Notes: generated from the letters alone by a model not told the origin. Shown: positions 13,101 to 27,542, numbered from the stretch's first letter. The stretch: 64,000 nt of DNA from Aptenodytes patagonicus (GCF_965638725.1 NC_134949.1:80816017-80880016); one strand, 5' to 3'. Numbers and translations: made by a program.

Positions 13101-16100
13101 AGAAAAAATGCCTGCCTTCCCTTGTGCTTGGAGAGATTCCCCACACAGGGCCTTGTCCCAGGATTGTGCTCATACTGGGAGACAAATACTAAATGAGAAC
13201 AAAATAAAACGTTAGCAGAAGTCATCTGCGGTAAAACAACATGCAGCATTCAGAGGAGGTCTGAGCATATTGCCAATTACCATGAATGTGATTGTGCACA
13301 GCAGTTACCTAGAGATGGCATAGCTAAAACCTCTTTGGGCTTGGAGGGGTTTTTGTAACTAATGCTATGCAGTTCTCACAATATGAATGCATACCCTTTA
13401 TGGGAATAACGGTTATCAGGATTACTGATGAAATAAAGTCATTTCTGTCATGAAATACAACAGCAAATAGAAGGCGGGAAGGGAGGGAGGGTACAGAATT
13501 GGATTAAAACTGCAAAAGGGACTGGTAAAAGCAGGGTGGTGGTTATACAAGCTGGAATTTGACCAGGACTCCGTGGTTAAACTATGCTTAGGAAAAAAAC
13601 CAAAGAGGAATACCAACAAATTATCATCCAAGCAAGAAGATGCTGCCTCTTGCATGGAATTCACTTTTCCACCAGGCAGGCAGATAGGCAGAAGCAGTCC
13701 GGCTGTGAGTATGCCAAGTGCTTTTGCGTGGCGGGAGTGTGGGAAGCAGCTCCCTGCACGTGCTGTGCCACTTCAGGCAGAGCGGAGCGATGTCAAAGTG
13801 CTACAAGAGTTACAGACGCCAAGAAATGTTTGTATCTTCAAGTCTGTCTCTGCATGAGAGGTGTTTGCTCTGCTGGGCTTCTCCCCTGTAGCTCTGCGTT
13901 GGTCTGAATTACTGCATTCATTAATACACTTAATGGAAGTGCGAGAGCTGAAGCCCACCTAGGCGCCTACAGGGGCCAGTCAATAACAGGATGCACCAAA
14001 TTGCGCCCCACTCGCTGGTAACATTTGGAATGTTTTTGAAGCAAAAAGAATGGCACCAACTTTACAATTATTTACTAGGGAAAAATCCAATTTGCTCTTG
14101 AGATTCAGAGACTTCACAAGGATGTTGGCTCTAAGAAGGCAACAACCTGTCTGGCTGCACCCAGGAAATCCTGCTGATGCCATTGATTTTACACAGGTGC
14201 AACTTGGCAGGGGGGAGGATGTAGCTCACACTGAAAAGGGCTGTTTAACAACGTGTAAGATCAGCTTCAGGAGCGTGTCTGCTCGTATCCCCTCTCTTGG
14301 AGACCCCGGCCCAGCCAGGCCTTTGTTATAATTGCACTAACATCAAGATGGGCATGCCTCTTCTTGGCAGAGAGGGATTTCCCCTAGGACCATCCATGAT
14401 ATGCTCCAGAGCCTTCAAGCACAGCCTCTAGCCCTGATTAAATACAACCTCAGCTGTCTTCCATAGTGCTTGAACCCAAAGTTGTGTTCAGCTTTGGGCT
14501 GTCCACAGCCCAGCTCCTTTATTCCAGGCTCATAGATACACCTGCCTGCAGCAACGCTGAAGTGCAGTCATGTCTGCCTGGCTTATTCCCCTTGCGCGTT
14601 GCTGGAGTTTCACCGAGGCAGCGTCAAAGAAGCAAACCTGGGCTCCCGCTAAAAAGCCTCCAGCACCGTGGGCTTTGCAGAACTGGGAGAGCTGTGAGCA
14701 GCTGAGCTGCAGACATCTTTGTTGCTGCAATGCAGATGCAAGAAGTGGAATTAGTGGGAAAAAGTAAAACTTAGCCCAGTCCTAAGAGCAGCACACCAAA
14801 TTTGAATGACAGGAGTATTAACAAAACATTTTAAAGCTATATTGGCAAGGCTGTGATCTGCGTGGCTCAAAACCATCCACGAAGGTATCCAGGTATTAAC
14901 TTCCATTACAAAAACTATGGGAGATGGGAGCCTTTGAAGATGTGTACGAGTATTTGGGATTCAGTGACTTGGATGCCCAGATCTCAACAAAAAAATAAGT
15001 GCCAGCACTGCTTAACAGAGCAAGACAAAGACATCAAAAAACCTAGGCCAAAATACCCACTGATTTTCAAATAGATCTGTGTTCCTAAGTCACTTTGGTA
15101 CTTTTAATTGTTTTACAATTAACAGTAATGATTACCAGTCATGCTAAGCATTTGATGGTATAAAGGCTTTTGTCTGGTTGTGGAATACAGTTCATGCCTA
15201 GTCTCCAGCACAAATCAAAACCATATGAGTAACCAGGTTAAGAGACAACCAAGTTGTAACTAAGTTCCCTGATGTGGCTTATGTTTGTATTCCAGTCAGG
15301 GCCTGAGGCTCTTCCTCGAGATTTTCCCTGTCCAGCTTGCGTATGCAAAGGTAAACAATCATATTTCCATCCTCGAGGAGCCCAAGTGAGATTTTATAAT
15401 GCAAACAAAGGCATTAGTGTGTTAAAAAGGTCTCAATCAGCTGAAAGTGTGCAGCAGTTTACATATTAGTGTATGTTTTTAATTAACACTTGGAAGAGAG
15501 CGAGAAACAATTGATGCACTTAGAACTAACAGAAATAAAAGTGCCTTTCTTACATGTTTCTCAGTGTAAACACCTAAACTGAAAATAAAATAATTCCCAA
15601 TAAGGTAAATTGGCATTTACCTTTTGTGAAAAATGGCAGCTTAATCCTTCCTTTACACAGCAAGGCAGGTCTTTCGAACAACTTGCTTTCGGTGATGAAA
15701 ACATCTCATTTTGTGGAACTGTTAAGAGTAAAACACAGTGTGCAGCACTGCAGGGTCTGGGAGGTTTCAACCTAATCTCGGTTTTTACCGTCCTTCCTGA
15801 GCAGATTGTTCCCATGTGGACACATACACGCTCTTCTCCCTGGATTTAACCTGAATTTGGTACTGTCTCTCTTGCATCTGTTAAAAAGCTACCCTGCGAG
15901 CTTGACAAATGGTGTTGCAGCAGTGACTATTTGAAAATCAGATGGGGAAATCCCATAGGTCCTATTTTTATTTAGGCTTGGCTTGCTGGCTCGTTCCAGT
16001 GACCTCTGCTGAGGTTAGGCATATGATACACATGGTTACAATGTAAAAACTTTTTTCCTCTAAAGTTTCAACATGTCCAAAACTTCGGTTATATTTTCTT

Positions 16101-17085
16101 TTTCTCTCCCCTCTTTTGCTATTTGCCACGGGTAAAATAAAATGATTGATGGCCCAGGATTTAATGATTTTCCTTTTATTTCCCCATCTTATCAAAACTG
16201 AGAGTCTGAGTTTGGAAGTTTGAATGGACAAATTAGTTTTCATTTTGTTCCCCTTTGCAGTTCAGCAGCTTTTCCAAAGCTTAAGAAGTTTTAACCGTAG
16301 CAAAAAGAAGCTTTATAAATACATTACATCTCAGACATTCATCATATTGTACTAGCTGACAGAAAAAAGAAACAGTGATCATTCCCAAATTTTATTAAAA
16401 TCTGAGCAAAACGAAAATTAGGGAAATCTCCCTCAGAATGTTTCCACGCTTGAAAGAAGATTTTTCACACTAGAGCAAAGAAAAAGAGATTGTATTATCC
16501 AGAATTTGGTAGTATATCCATAGCTCAGGCTATTCCCAAATTTCTAATGGAGGAGCCACATCTGTATTAGTTTGGGTAAGTATGTGAGCACACAATAAGA
16601 AACAGTCATTGCTCACATAAAGCTAAAGCAGCTACAAAAGGAAACCGCCCTCAGCTGAAGATGGCGTATTCCTGCCTACAGCTGCTTGAACCATGCTCAG
16701 CATCTGCAGCTGGAAGACGAGATGTGGTTTGACCATACGTGAGCCAAAACACACGTTGACTTCGTTTTTACAGATGATGCCAAGTGGAGGTAAACGCCTC
16801 GGCACACGACGCGAGCGGCGCCTGGGCTTTGCTCCAACCTGCCGATACACAAACCTGCAGCTGTACGTCGCATTCAGCGGGTTATTCCCCCAAAGGTAGT
16901 AAGGTGCACTTTTCCCCAAACAATATTTAAAGCATTTTTATCATTATCCAAGCCTGGAGAACCCTAGGAACTCTTCTTTTGTTGTGCTCTGGGTTAATTG
17001 CAGACCATGCTTTTAATCATCAGAAACACCGGGGATGTGTTACTCATTAGATACTTACAGTTTCTACCTTGATTTAGCTAGCCTG
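10130..17085. other. Non-coding stretch, host intron or intergenic
   Basis: No protein family was recognised. Short open frames around 12.6-14.7 kb show no domain, motif or splice framing that would make them genes. One weak exon candidate at 12353 is listed separately. Confidence 0.5.
12353..12435 (+). other. Weak exon candidate
   Basis: A run of T ending TTTTTAG at 12352 makes a plausible acceptor, and GACGAG|GTGAAA with GT at 12436-12437 makes a fair donor. They enclose 83 bases without a long open frame. If transcribed it would be a downstream exon of the let-7 host RNA. A poly-T followed by AG is common by chance, so support is weak. Confidence 0.2.
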
Positions 17086-17089
17086 ATGG

Positions 17090-17460
17090 CTGAGGGAGGG
17101 AGAGGACCAGGAGCCCCGGAGGGGCCGGGGCAGCCTGCGGGGACACTGGCTGGCAGAGGGTGTGGGGTTTTGGGCACAGCTCTCCGCTAACGGGGAAGAA
17201 GGCAGGGGCGAGCCCCTCCCCTGCAGCACGGGAGGGACAGGCTGTTCCCCCCGCTCCGGGCCCGGTAAGGAAGCACCGAGGCAGGTGGGCTCCTCACCTC
17301 AGCCCGAGGGAGGCTGGGGTCCAGTGGCTGCTGTGTGGAGGGCAGGGGCCAGGCGGCTGCAGCCTTCCCAGCCTCGGCCCCCGCTTCTCCCGGCTAAAGC
17401 TTCGCTGCGTTGATTTACGACTCCCTCCGAGTGCCTGGGATGGAGTTATAGCCCCTTGTA
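17090..17460. promoter_or_regulatory. GC-rich block, borderline CpG island
   Basis: This block stands out from AT-leaning flanks, with about 20 CpG dinucleotides counted by eye and several G/C-box-like runs. A donor-like CCCG|GTAAGG lies at about 17265. It could be an alternative promoter or first exon between the let-7 pair and the large CpG island, or only a GC-rich conserved element. Open frames crossing it are low-complexity and match nothing I know. Confidence 0.25.
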
Positions 17461-17464
17461 TTAC

Positions 17465-20400
17465 ACGGTGCCTTCTCTGTTATTCTTACTGCACGCCGCA
17501 GATTTATGACGGCTTTTAAGCCAGGCAGCACATAAAGAAATATGATCTTAACAAAATATAGAAGGGACCAAAGGAGGTCAAAGTGTGGGAGCTGAACATT
17601 ATACGGTGATCCAGGATTTCCTTTTATTTACTGCTCGCACCTTTTCAATCTCAAATGGATTCCGGCTGTCTCAGGCAGCCCTACCCAATGGCTGGGGAGG
17701 AGTCTGTAATCCACTGGGCTGAGACGCTTTGCCATCAGCGGATGTCTTTTATTACGATTTAGTACACGTAGGAAATCCCAAAATACCATTGGTGAATTAA
17801 AGGAATTTTAGACACAGAGTGCCAGAAAGACGCATAGCATCAGGGTAGGTAGGAATCCCACGTTCATCTGAACAGGCTTTCTATCTCGTGCCATCTCTTA
17901 CTGTAGCACCAACCTATGCTTTTCTACATTAATGATGTCCTGCAGAGCTCCTCTGCTTTTGGTGCTGAAGGAGAATAATTTGTGATAGTCATATAGATTT
18001 CATCGATATGATGGTGTGATGAGGAAAGTAATGCTGTAAGTAATTCTACTTTATAGCATTATTTACATATATTCATCAATTATTCCAAAACTCTAGCACA
18101 TAGGAAAAATACAGGCACTGCCCTTACTCTGCAGATGGATGATGTGAGACCTTGCAGCACACGCAGGATGACGCAAGCACAAGGGCAGAGCTGCATGGAG
18201 TCACCTGCAGGACCACGGCCTGCATTAAACACTCTACATCAAGATGCAAAGCGAAATGGCTGGCAAGAGGGAGGAAAGCTGTAATTACAGCCAACAAATG
18301 ACTCCTGAGCCAACACCTACTGCTGAGGCTGTGGTCTTGAAACAGAAGCCAGGAACAGGAGCTTTTTCCCTCCTAGGTGAGTGGCGTAATCCCCTCCAGC
18401 TACAGTATCATTCCCTTCATTAATAAGACAAGCTCTGGTGTGCTCCCTTTCACTCAGATCATTATTTCTCTATCTGAGGAAAGAAACTTGTCTCCCTTCT
18501 GGTTACAGCTTAGGGCTATAGCAAGGCTCCCATGGCATGTGTTTTTTGTGGGGTTTTTTTGTTTGTTTCTTTTTTTTGAAAGGCACCCAACAGTCCAAAT
18601 AATAGTCAACCTGCTCTTCTAAGATTCCAGAGCAACATACTCTCCAATTCTCCAGCTGCTTAATGCTGGTCACGCTGTAAGCCCTTTCTAAAGCAAGGAA
18701 AGTTAAAACAGGTCGTGCCTTGCATTACTCCTTGGTAATGTCACTAGTCCACATCTGAAGCACCTTTTCTTTGGAAGTCTGGACTCTCATGAGATGTAAG
18801 ATAGACATCAGAACTGATGATCAACACAAAACTGCTTCCCTGGGGTCTTCTGCAGACAGATTTTTTTACCTGAGTCCAGAGGTGACTCAAGTTTATAAAG
18901 TTAGCAGCACCTCTTTAGTTTTCAACGCAGAATATCTTTAAAGACAAGTAAACCAGTTTTCAGAAATAATTTGCATGAGGTTTGCTACACTGCTCAGTTA
19001 CCCACCACTGCTGCCATTTCTTCCCCAGGTGTAGTGCCTCAAAGCCTGGGGCTTTGCCCTAGAAGGTCGCAGCTGTGTGGAACTTCTCCTGAGATACAGT
19101 ATCCTCCAAAATGGCATCCAAAGAAGGGTGAGTGATGTAACTTTGCCTGAAGGGGAGATGTGTGCCTTCCCACTAACCTTGGGATCCTCCTGTTCCCCAA
19201 CTCTCTATTTTCCAACTGATTACTGAATTTCTCATGCTTATTTCCTCACAGTATGTGCTGTTTATGATGACATCAAAACCAATCTCTTTTTGAAACATTA
19301 ACACTACAGTACATGTTTAAGTGTCATATCTAAATCAGTCCTTGTGTATTTTGAATATGCTATATCACTAACGTCATATGACAAGACCTTGTACAATATG
19401 AACATGCTACTTGCTTTTTTTTTTTCAATGTTGTTTTGATGACTTACTTCATCAGAAGATCCTATGTATTTGCTAAGTGATTGTCCTCAGCTTAGTCTTT
19501 GATTATTGATGATGTGGAGAAGGTGAGCAGGGAACAACCGCGTCCTGCCTCATGCAGTAAGAGACCTAGGGAATGGCAGATTCAAAACAATCAAAAAGAG
19601 ATGCTTTTTCCCAAGCTGTTATGGTTATGGGAAACTTATGTTAAAAAGTGGAGATCTTTTCTGTTGAGTGTACCATGGTGCCCTTGGCAGCTCAAAAAGC
19701 AGTAAGAGTGAGAGGCGTATGTGGATGACCACAGCAGATGTAGCACTCCTGTCTCAGCTAAGGATGGATCCTTGGAAGGACAGACACTAATTTTATGAAG
19801 GGACCTTTTCACTTAGGTTTAAAAGCTGTGAAAGGCTTTTCTTATGGTCGGAGCACTGGCTTGAAAGAGTTTCGGCAGGAAGCTGCCACAGTACTAAACT
19901 TGCTTTCATTTAGATGGTTTTCCCTTTGATATGCTTGTTTTGCAATAGTGACTTGCCTTGAAAAGAAGATTGTGGAGATAAACGTGGTGAAGATAAATCT
20001 CAAAGCTGCTGTATTTGTGCGGGTCCCCCACTTTGGCCAGGGGTAGACTTCCAGCTGAAAGCAGTCTCGAGATGATTAGCAGACTTGGCTAGGGGTGAAA
20101 ATTAGTCATTTCTGCATTGAGTTTCGGCACCTTTATAATGTAATGTACTTGGCTTATGCAAGAGTCATGAAGATGTTCCTCAGATTCTGTTCTTCCTGTC
20201 AGGAGCCTTTTGCCCTTCCTGATTTGTGCGCTCAATTATAACCATTCCAGTGGGACACATAACTCAGATTTTATGATAGAATGAAAGCATAAAGTCATAG
20301 CTTAAACTGTATTGCACTTCTTGCTGGGCTGTGCTATGCATATTTAAATAAAGAAAGGTCAAAATACCACACCACCACAGAAAGGGGCACGTGATGTCTT

Positions 20401-21570
20401 TATCTGTAGAATAGGGATAATACTGTATGCTTATATACCAAGACTTACTGTAAGTTTAAGGGCACAAAACCTGACGTTTTTATTTAGCGTGGCTAGGATA
20501 TGTTGTAACAACTGTCAGATACTGGTTAACTCTCAAACAGTAGCTGAAGGGACTGAACCTTTTACACTTGCTGTCACTTTACGCTCAACAGTTTCAGATG
20601 AATGCAGCCTCTTGTTTCCTACACAACCAAAGGTTCAAATATAGACCGTACTGCTGATAAAGTAATAACAGAAATTACTGATCAGTCCTAAACTTTGAAA
20701 ATGTTCATTCTTCATTTGGTGGCAAATCTAGATCCAGCTTCTATATGTGGAAAAAAACCAAAACCTCCTAAATATAGCTTTAGTTTTCTACTTCATAGCT
20801 ACAAGCAGAAAATACCCATGAATCAATACCAAAGGCCTGTAAACACTCTTCTGGCTCTATAGTGTACTTAATCTCAACCAGGGGCTGTAGTAAACCACAA
20901 TTCCCTAGCTGCAATAAATGCTGCAGACTCCAGAGCCAAGCAAAAAGTTTAATTAAAAGCAAACTGATATATATAAATCTGCTGATGCAATCTCTCACTC
21001 TTGCATCTGAAATATATATAGGCTTCTTCCTGGAGACACTAGATGATTTAGACTTCAATTTCCCTTAAGAAGCCTCTCAACCAATACTATCCAGTGAGTG
21101 TCTGCGCACACACTACGTAAAGACTTTCTGTTAACTAAATGCATTGATCTCCCATTGCTTTACATGCCTAGTGTATCAGCTGTTGAGTTATTTGCCTAAT
21201 TTAAGAGACTCGGCAACATTTTCCTGTGCTCTAAATAGCCAGGCATCTCTGAACTTTTAGGAGGAACTACATTTGGCAGTTAATGGGTACGACAGCACTA
21301 GTGCAATAGATTATATTTTGGCTATAAGTAAGCTTGGCAACTTTGAGGAAATGTCTCGCTGATGCTTTAGCACCAGACAAGCTCTGCTCGCGTTAGCAAC
21401 ATTTGACAAGCTGTTCTAAAAACATTCAACGAAATGCAGTTTCTTGTTGATTTGTGTCCTAAGTCTATCCTAGCACTACATGCTTCAGCCTGAACTCGCC
21501 CCTTCTCCCTCCATACCCCTGTGCACTGTAGCTGTTTGCTGGACATGACGCTGCGTGCCTCGTAGTTGAT
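17465..21570. other. Non-coding stretch, no recognised gene
   Basis: No recognised gene or transposon. A nuclear-receptor-like half site (AGGTCAAAG) is present near 17576, but its second half is poor. T-rich low-complexity sequence occurs near 18.54-18.58 kb. Confidence 0.5.
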
Positions 21571-21571
21571 T

Positions 21572-22107
21572 CACAGAAAGGTCTGAGTTAGATGGGACCT
21601 CTGGAGATCATCTGGTCCAAACTGCTGTTGAAAGCAGCGCCTTAGATTAGGTTATCCAGGGCATTGTCAAGCAAAGTCTTGAATATTTCCATCAAGAAAG
21701 GCCCCCGCGCTTCTCTGGGAAGCCTATTGCAATGCTCAATTATTCTCTGGCTGAAGAATTAACTTTTTCTTATATCCAGAAGGAATTTCCCCTAAAGCAA
21801 GTTGTGCCCACAGCCTCTTGTCCTGCCACTGGGAATCCTTTTGAAGAGAGTATCTCCATCTTCTCTACAACTACCTTCTTTGGGTATTAGAGACACTGAC
21901 TAGATCCACCCTGAGCCTTTTCTTCTCTAGGCTGAACAAATCCACTTCCTTTAACATTTCTTCATATGCCAGGTTCTCCAACCCTCTAACCATCTTGGCG
22001 GCCCTCCAATGGGCCCTCTCCAGTTTTTCAATGTCTTTCAATGTCTTTAGCTGGGGGGGCAAAAGTGGACATTAAATTCCAGGTGTAGCCTAACAAGTCC
22101 TGAGTAG
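21572..22107 (-). mobile_element. CR1 LINE fragment, old, 5'-truncated
   Basis: Read on the minus strand, this is the end of a CR1 reverse-transcriptase frame plus 3' UTR. An open part at 22062-21871 encodes peptides such as MVRGLENLAYEE and LFSLEKKRLR. These align with [12 protein letters not shown] and [10 protein letters not shown] of the other CR1 in this window at 32489-32580. The 3' UTR side is recognisable from GGACCAGATGATCTCCAGAG but has lost a clear octamer tail, and the coding part carries stops and indels. It is more divergent than the plus-strand copy, so it is probably an older insertion. Its edges are approximate. Confidence 0.88.
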
Positions 22108-22278
22108 AGTTACGTATACATTGGCTGGCCTAATTAGTATGTTCATGCAGACACTGGCGGGTTGTGTGACTTTGGACCAACAATATTTTGATGCTGATTT
22201 TTCTGAACCTGGAAAAGGAGGAGGATGACAACTGTTATGGGACTTGGGACTAATACAGGGCTTAGTTGTTTTTGCTTT

Positions 22279-22320
22279 CTCAGAAAATAAAAATACTTTT
22301 TCCTCAGAAAATAAAAATAC
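22279..22320 (+). repeat. 18-bp direct repeat, period 24
   Basis: The 18-mer CTCAGAAAATAAAAATAC occurs at 22279-22296 and again at 22303-22320. It looks like a local tandem duplication of about 24 bases with the junction since altered. Confidence 0.9.
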
Positions 22321-25300
22321 GTAAAAAGTGTATGTGACGCCAATGAGTTCTGGCATAAAATATATTAAAGCAATATTCCAGAGGCAAAACGGCTTCTGAC
22401 ACAATGAAATAGTTCTAACTAGCTCTCAAAAATTAGAGGTCATGTATATTGGGGACCAAATCACAATGCCTTATATATTTGAGCAAAAATTAATCTATTA
22501 ATCTCATTTTATTTATAGTGGTCTTTGTTGACTTACATCCATGTGGTGTTTTGGCTGGTATGCACTCTAGTGATGCATTGCTAAACAAAAGTGAACTATG
22601 AAGTCTTCATAGCCAAAAACTTTTCTTGTGTTCTTGAGGAGACACAGTAATGTATCTGGTGCCAATGTGTACCTGACTAGATCAATAAAGATAAATCTTC
22701 CATTCATGGATGTATTAGGAGACCTCGAGAAGATTATTGAATTAGGGACATCCTAATCAGCTATTGTTAAACCGAAAGAGACAACTGCATTTTGCAAGGG
22801 GAGGTTCTTAAAACAAAACAAAAAAGCACAAAACAAAACCCCTAGAATTTCTGTTTATTAACTGAGGCTCTGTTTACTGCAGTAGCGATCACACAAATCA
22901 AAGCAACCAAAGATACAGCCTACTGTTAAAAGATTTATTTTTACCTGTGCTTCAAGTTTGTTTTCATATGGAATAGTAAAATTCCAAATGTGTGGAATAA
23001 AAGAATGAAAGACTTCATCTTAAAACACCTAAAACTCAGTTTTGAAATACAGAATTAATTTCTTTCTGTACCAAAACAAGTTCAGAACCATAGATTAACT
23101 CACTACTGTTGCAAGATACTAATACAAAGATGAGACCTCAAAAAAAAACAAACCAAAGCAAAACAAAATAACCTGAATAGCAGTTATTTCATTAAAACGT
23201 AGGCCTTAAAGCAAATTTTGCCTTTTCATCTTACTTAATTTGCCTATTTCATCTTATTCATGGCAGTTGTCCTGCCATGAGTAGGGTGACATGGACAGCA
23301 AAGCAGGGGGAAATGAGTTCAAACCATATCATAAGAAATCCCAATATTCAAAGCACACTAATATGCTGTAAAATACAAAATTTAACAGAAATTTTTGAGA
23401 GAAAATTCTACCTGCCTCTTCTTACATTCCTTCTGATTGAACAATAGAGTCAATGTACCAATGTCTATTTATTTATTTATTTTTAAGTTTGCATTATCTA
23501 ACATAGACTGACTACATAACAGGAGTTCCTGAAAAGCAGAATAAGGTCTGGGTATGCACTAATGGATTGGTGTTCATAACTAATGCCCTGAAATGTGTCC
23601 AGCCTGATGCTAAATCAAATGTTTAGTGGGCTAAAAGTACTGCAAGCCAAGGTGAGGTTGAAATCCAGTATGATGATACTTGTCCATTTTCTTCTCAAGG
23701 AGGAGGGAATCCTGAAAATGGAAAATTAGAAGCAGGAGGAAGGGAGGACATAGGGAGTGACTCAACAGGTGACGAAAATGCAACTGAGATTGCATATGTG
23801 CAACATGATCAGGTTGGAAAAGTAATTAGTTGAGCTGGGAGGCAAAATGAACCTGTAGTAGAGGAAGTCAGCTTAGTCAGGAGATAGAAATCTGATGCTG
23901 GAGAGAGTCTGAAGCTGAGCCTGATCAATCCGATTTGAGTTTTTCAAAATGCAAATTCCTCCTGCTCAACAGGACATCATGTAGTGAACGTAGTATACAT
24001 TAGCTTAAAATAACTCTTTGAATTGGTCTTCAAACTTGAGTTTGTCTCAAACAATATCTGAACTCTCGAGTATGTGAGATTCTGCAAGCCAAGCGAGAGC
24101 CAGAAGGATCTCCTGCAATTCAATATTCAGCAGCTGTTGAACCTTTTAAGTTCCTAATGTGCAAGAGGGAGTCATGGAAAAAAGAGTCAGGGGAAAAGAG
24201 ATTTTAGAAGCACTGTTATTGACTTGCAGGTGTAAATATCCACTGAAGACTGAAGTAAATGTGGGGGGACTGGCAGAGAGGACGTGGAGAGAAACACAGA
24301 AGCTGCTGAGAAAGATAATGTTTCAACACTGTCAAATTTCACTGTGTGTATTAAAGATAGTAAGGATTAAAAATGAAATACTGGATTAATATAACACATG
24401 AAGCTGAAGTAAACTGAAGAGAGGCTGGAGAAAGATCAGACTAGGGCATCGGCGATCGCAGCAGGGATATGGAAGTATTATATCTACAGATGCATTAGAA
24501 ATATAAAATGAGGAGTTCAACTTCCAAACGTTGGGAATCTGGGTTAGAGCTTCAGCTGCTAGACTCATCTCATCTGAGATTCTAGGAGATGGACATGAAG
24601 CTCCCTGGCAAAAGACAGAAACTGAGACACCTAAAATATTAGGAAATTTTGTTTAAGAAAATCCATAAAGAAGCAGTAGAAATTATAAGAGAAAAGCATT
24701 GAAACTTTAGTTATGGCTTACAAACCCCCGATATGAATCTGTCTTAACATCTTCCTTCCTTGCTTCTTACTTATTTAACATATTTTCCATGTACAATAGT
24801 GCCTTTATATGAAGTTTCAACTCTTTTGCAGCAAGTGTTACTGACTTAATATAAAGCTGCTCTTTGAAAGAAGAGTTACTTTCCCTTTTGGCACTTCTAA
24901 ATATTTCTGTTTCAAATTTGTGCTCCTTTCCCCCCAAGATCTGAGTTGCAGAGCTGCTTCCTTCAGTCCCCGGTGGAGGCCTATTTGTATTGGCTTTGAT
25001 GTAAGCAGTAAGCTGCTTGGTTTAATTTCAACTTTTCAGGGGAAGAGTTTATTCACAAATGAATTACACAGCATGAAATCTTAAAAGCTGCAGTTAGATG
25101 CTCATGGAAAAAATGCATAATGAGTTTGGTTGGGAAAAATATTACAGAACTGATGTTCTCCTTGTCTAAAAAGACAATGAGCTTTCATGAAGAGAGTGCG
25201 GGCAAGATGGAAAAGACAGGCTTCGACACTAACAAGGAAAGGGCTGCAGAGTGATATTTAATGTGCCCATTAGGTGAACTGCATGTGCAGACTGGAATGA

Positions 25301-27522
25301 GAAATGCTGCACAGGGAGAACAAAAATTCCTCATTTCCAAATAACACGTCCAGAACGTAGTCTGCTGAACTGGCCACCTTGCTTTTGGGATGTTTGGCAA
25401 TGCTTTGCACAGTAGCAAGATACTGAAGCATTACAGTTGATTTGTCATATCTTTTAACTCTCTCTGGTCATTTGTTTAGTACCAACAGTGTACATCACAT
25501 CTTAGAGCAGTAATAAATTGTTATGCTTGAGGCTGGGTAGCTCCCACAAGCAGTGTGTCTTTGATCCGTAGGAAGCCACAAACCTCACTGAAACTTGTAG
25601 ACATCACAGCTACTTTCATCCATTTTGTTTAATGAAAGCTGAAATAGTAGATGCTACTATGACAGTTGCAAATCAGCATGGCAATACTGGGGTAGGTTGT
25701 GAGCTGAAGCCTCAAAAAGAGATCTCCTGACTCTGAAAACAGATGTGGGAGCCAGGTGCTGTTTTGGCGGAGCCGGGTGTGTCCAAGATAAAAGCCAGAA
25801 GCAGAAATGCAAGCAGAGAGGTGTTTTTGGGAAAACAGCACTTTGAGTACATTCTTTGTAAATAAACAGGATTATATAAAAGAAATTACATAGGGGTTGT
25901 ACGATCATCAGTTGGTCTTCCCAATGGAAACAACATGCAAGACATGGAAAGCTGATTAACTGTTGGGGCTAAAGAATAAACTCTGACAGTCTCTCAAAAA
26001 TCAGAAAGACCAAAATAATCTCAAATAAGAGCTGGATGTTTTCTAAAAAGGTTTAAAGTAACAGTAGGTAGCTTCCCGAGATGAGCTTACAGGTGACATA
26101 GAATTGAGGAGATAAAACCTTTGAGGCAGCTACACAGTGTATGGGCAAATTAGGAAGCCCAGCTGCAATGCTGCCAGCTCAGAAAGACAAGATGGATAGA
26201 TAAAGCCACCAGCCAGCTGGCTGCCACTGATCAGAAAATGTCCTAAGAAGTATGGAAGAACAAAAAAACTTGACTGCTTTGGCTCATACTGGCAGAGGGG
26301 AACTGCAGCAGGAAGGAGCTTGCAAAAGGAAATTAAAAGATTGTCTAGAAATTAAAAGCTGTCAAGATTCCTTGAAGTGGAGCCATGGGTCCTTCCAGTA
26401 TTTCAAATTTTCTTTTGCTTTGGATACAGATGCTAGTGTTTATAGACCCAAAAATGAGTGCCATAAGAGAGAGTGGAAGGTTATGACTATGAAAGTCTAA
26501 ATTTTCTAGGGACACAGCATCAGTCAAGACTCTGCAGAATGATTCTGCTGCTCTTGGTTTGGGAACAATAAACTCAAATAGACCTAAAACAAAAGGAGTT
26601 GGGGGTGGGAATAGGAAGGATGGAAGCTTTACCTTATAATAACTAGAAAAGGCAAATATTAGCTGTAGAGAAAATGTCTTATTTCAGCACATAGGTAAAA
26701 ACCTTCCCAGAAGTTCTAAGCCCTGCCTCGTTATCAGCCAGATCTTCTCCATAAAGGAAAATTCACCAGCAGTTCGAGTACTGCAGGTGTATGAAAAAGT
26801 CACCAATTTTGTATTGGGTGATTATTCCAAAATCGTTCCATAAAGTCACTGTAATTAAGCTTATCAATGCTCTAAATGCCTCGGATGAGTAGGAGTACTG
26901 ACGCCAGATAAAATCCAAGAAGAAGGATGGAGGCGTTGCGTTTCCGTGCTTGCAAAACCCAGCCCTGACCCACCAGGTGGTGGCAGGAGAAGCTTCTGTG
27001 GCTGGTCACCACGTACAATTTTTTTACTCTCTCTTATAGGGTGTAGAGCAACAGGTGATGATGTATTAGGTTACATTAGAGGCATTTATGAAGAGAAAAT
27101 CACATTGGGCCTGAATCTAACAATGAAAAATAACATAACGTCTCCATGGGTCGCAAGAAAACGTGGACAAAAGTACAATATATGGAAGCAGTAATAATGT
27201 GTCAGCTTTTTCTGGGAGGGCTGCAAAGACATGTAAAATACAGTAATGCAAACAAGAAGGACAGTATAATTAATTTGCTTGATAGACACCACAAAGCAAC
27301 ACAAGATAAGCAAACGAGAGCTTGATGTGGTGCAAGGAGGGAGATTTGGCAGCCTGTGCAGTAAGAATGAGGCTCTCAAATTGTGGTGGTGGGGGTTTGT
27401 GAAAAGCTGTGCTTGGAGGAGGTTCTCAGAAGTGACTAAATCAAAGCATTAGGAAATAAGTCAGTTAAAACTCTTGATTTGTGATTATAGAACAGGGTTA
27501 GTAATCTATTGCAATGAGCTAC

Positions 27523-27542
27523 GGGGCGGGGGGGCGGGGGGG
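27523..27542 (+). other. G-quadruplex-capable G run
   Basis: Runs of four, seven and seven G separated by single C bases. This is enough guanine for an intramolecular G-quadruplex on the + strand. Confidence 0.7.

Noticed and set aside
17571-17588. DR1-like nuclear receptor site AGGTCAAAGTGTG
   Set aside because: Only the first half site is good. One half site in 64 kb is expected by chance.
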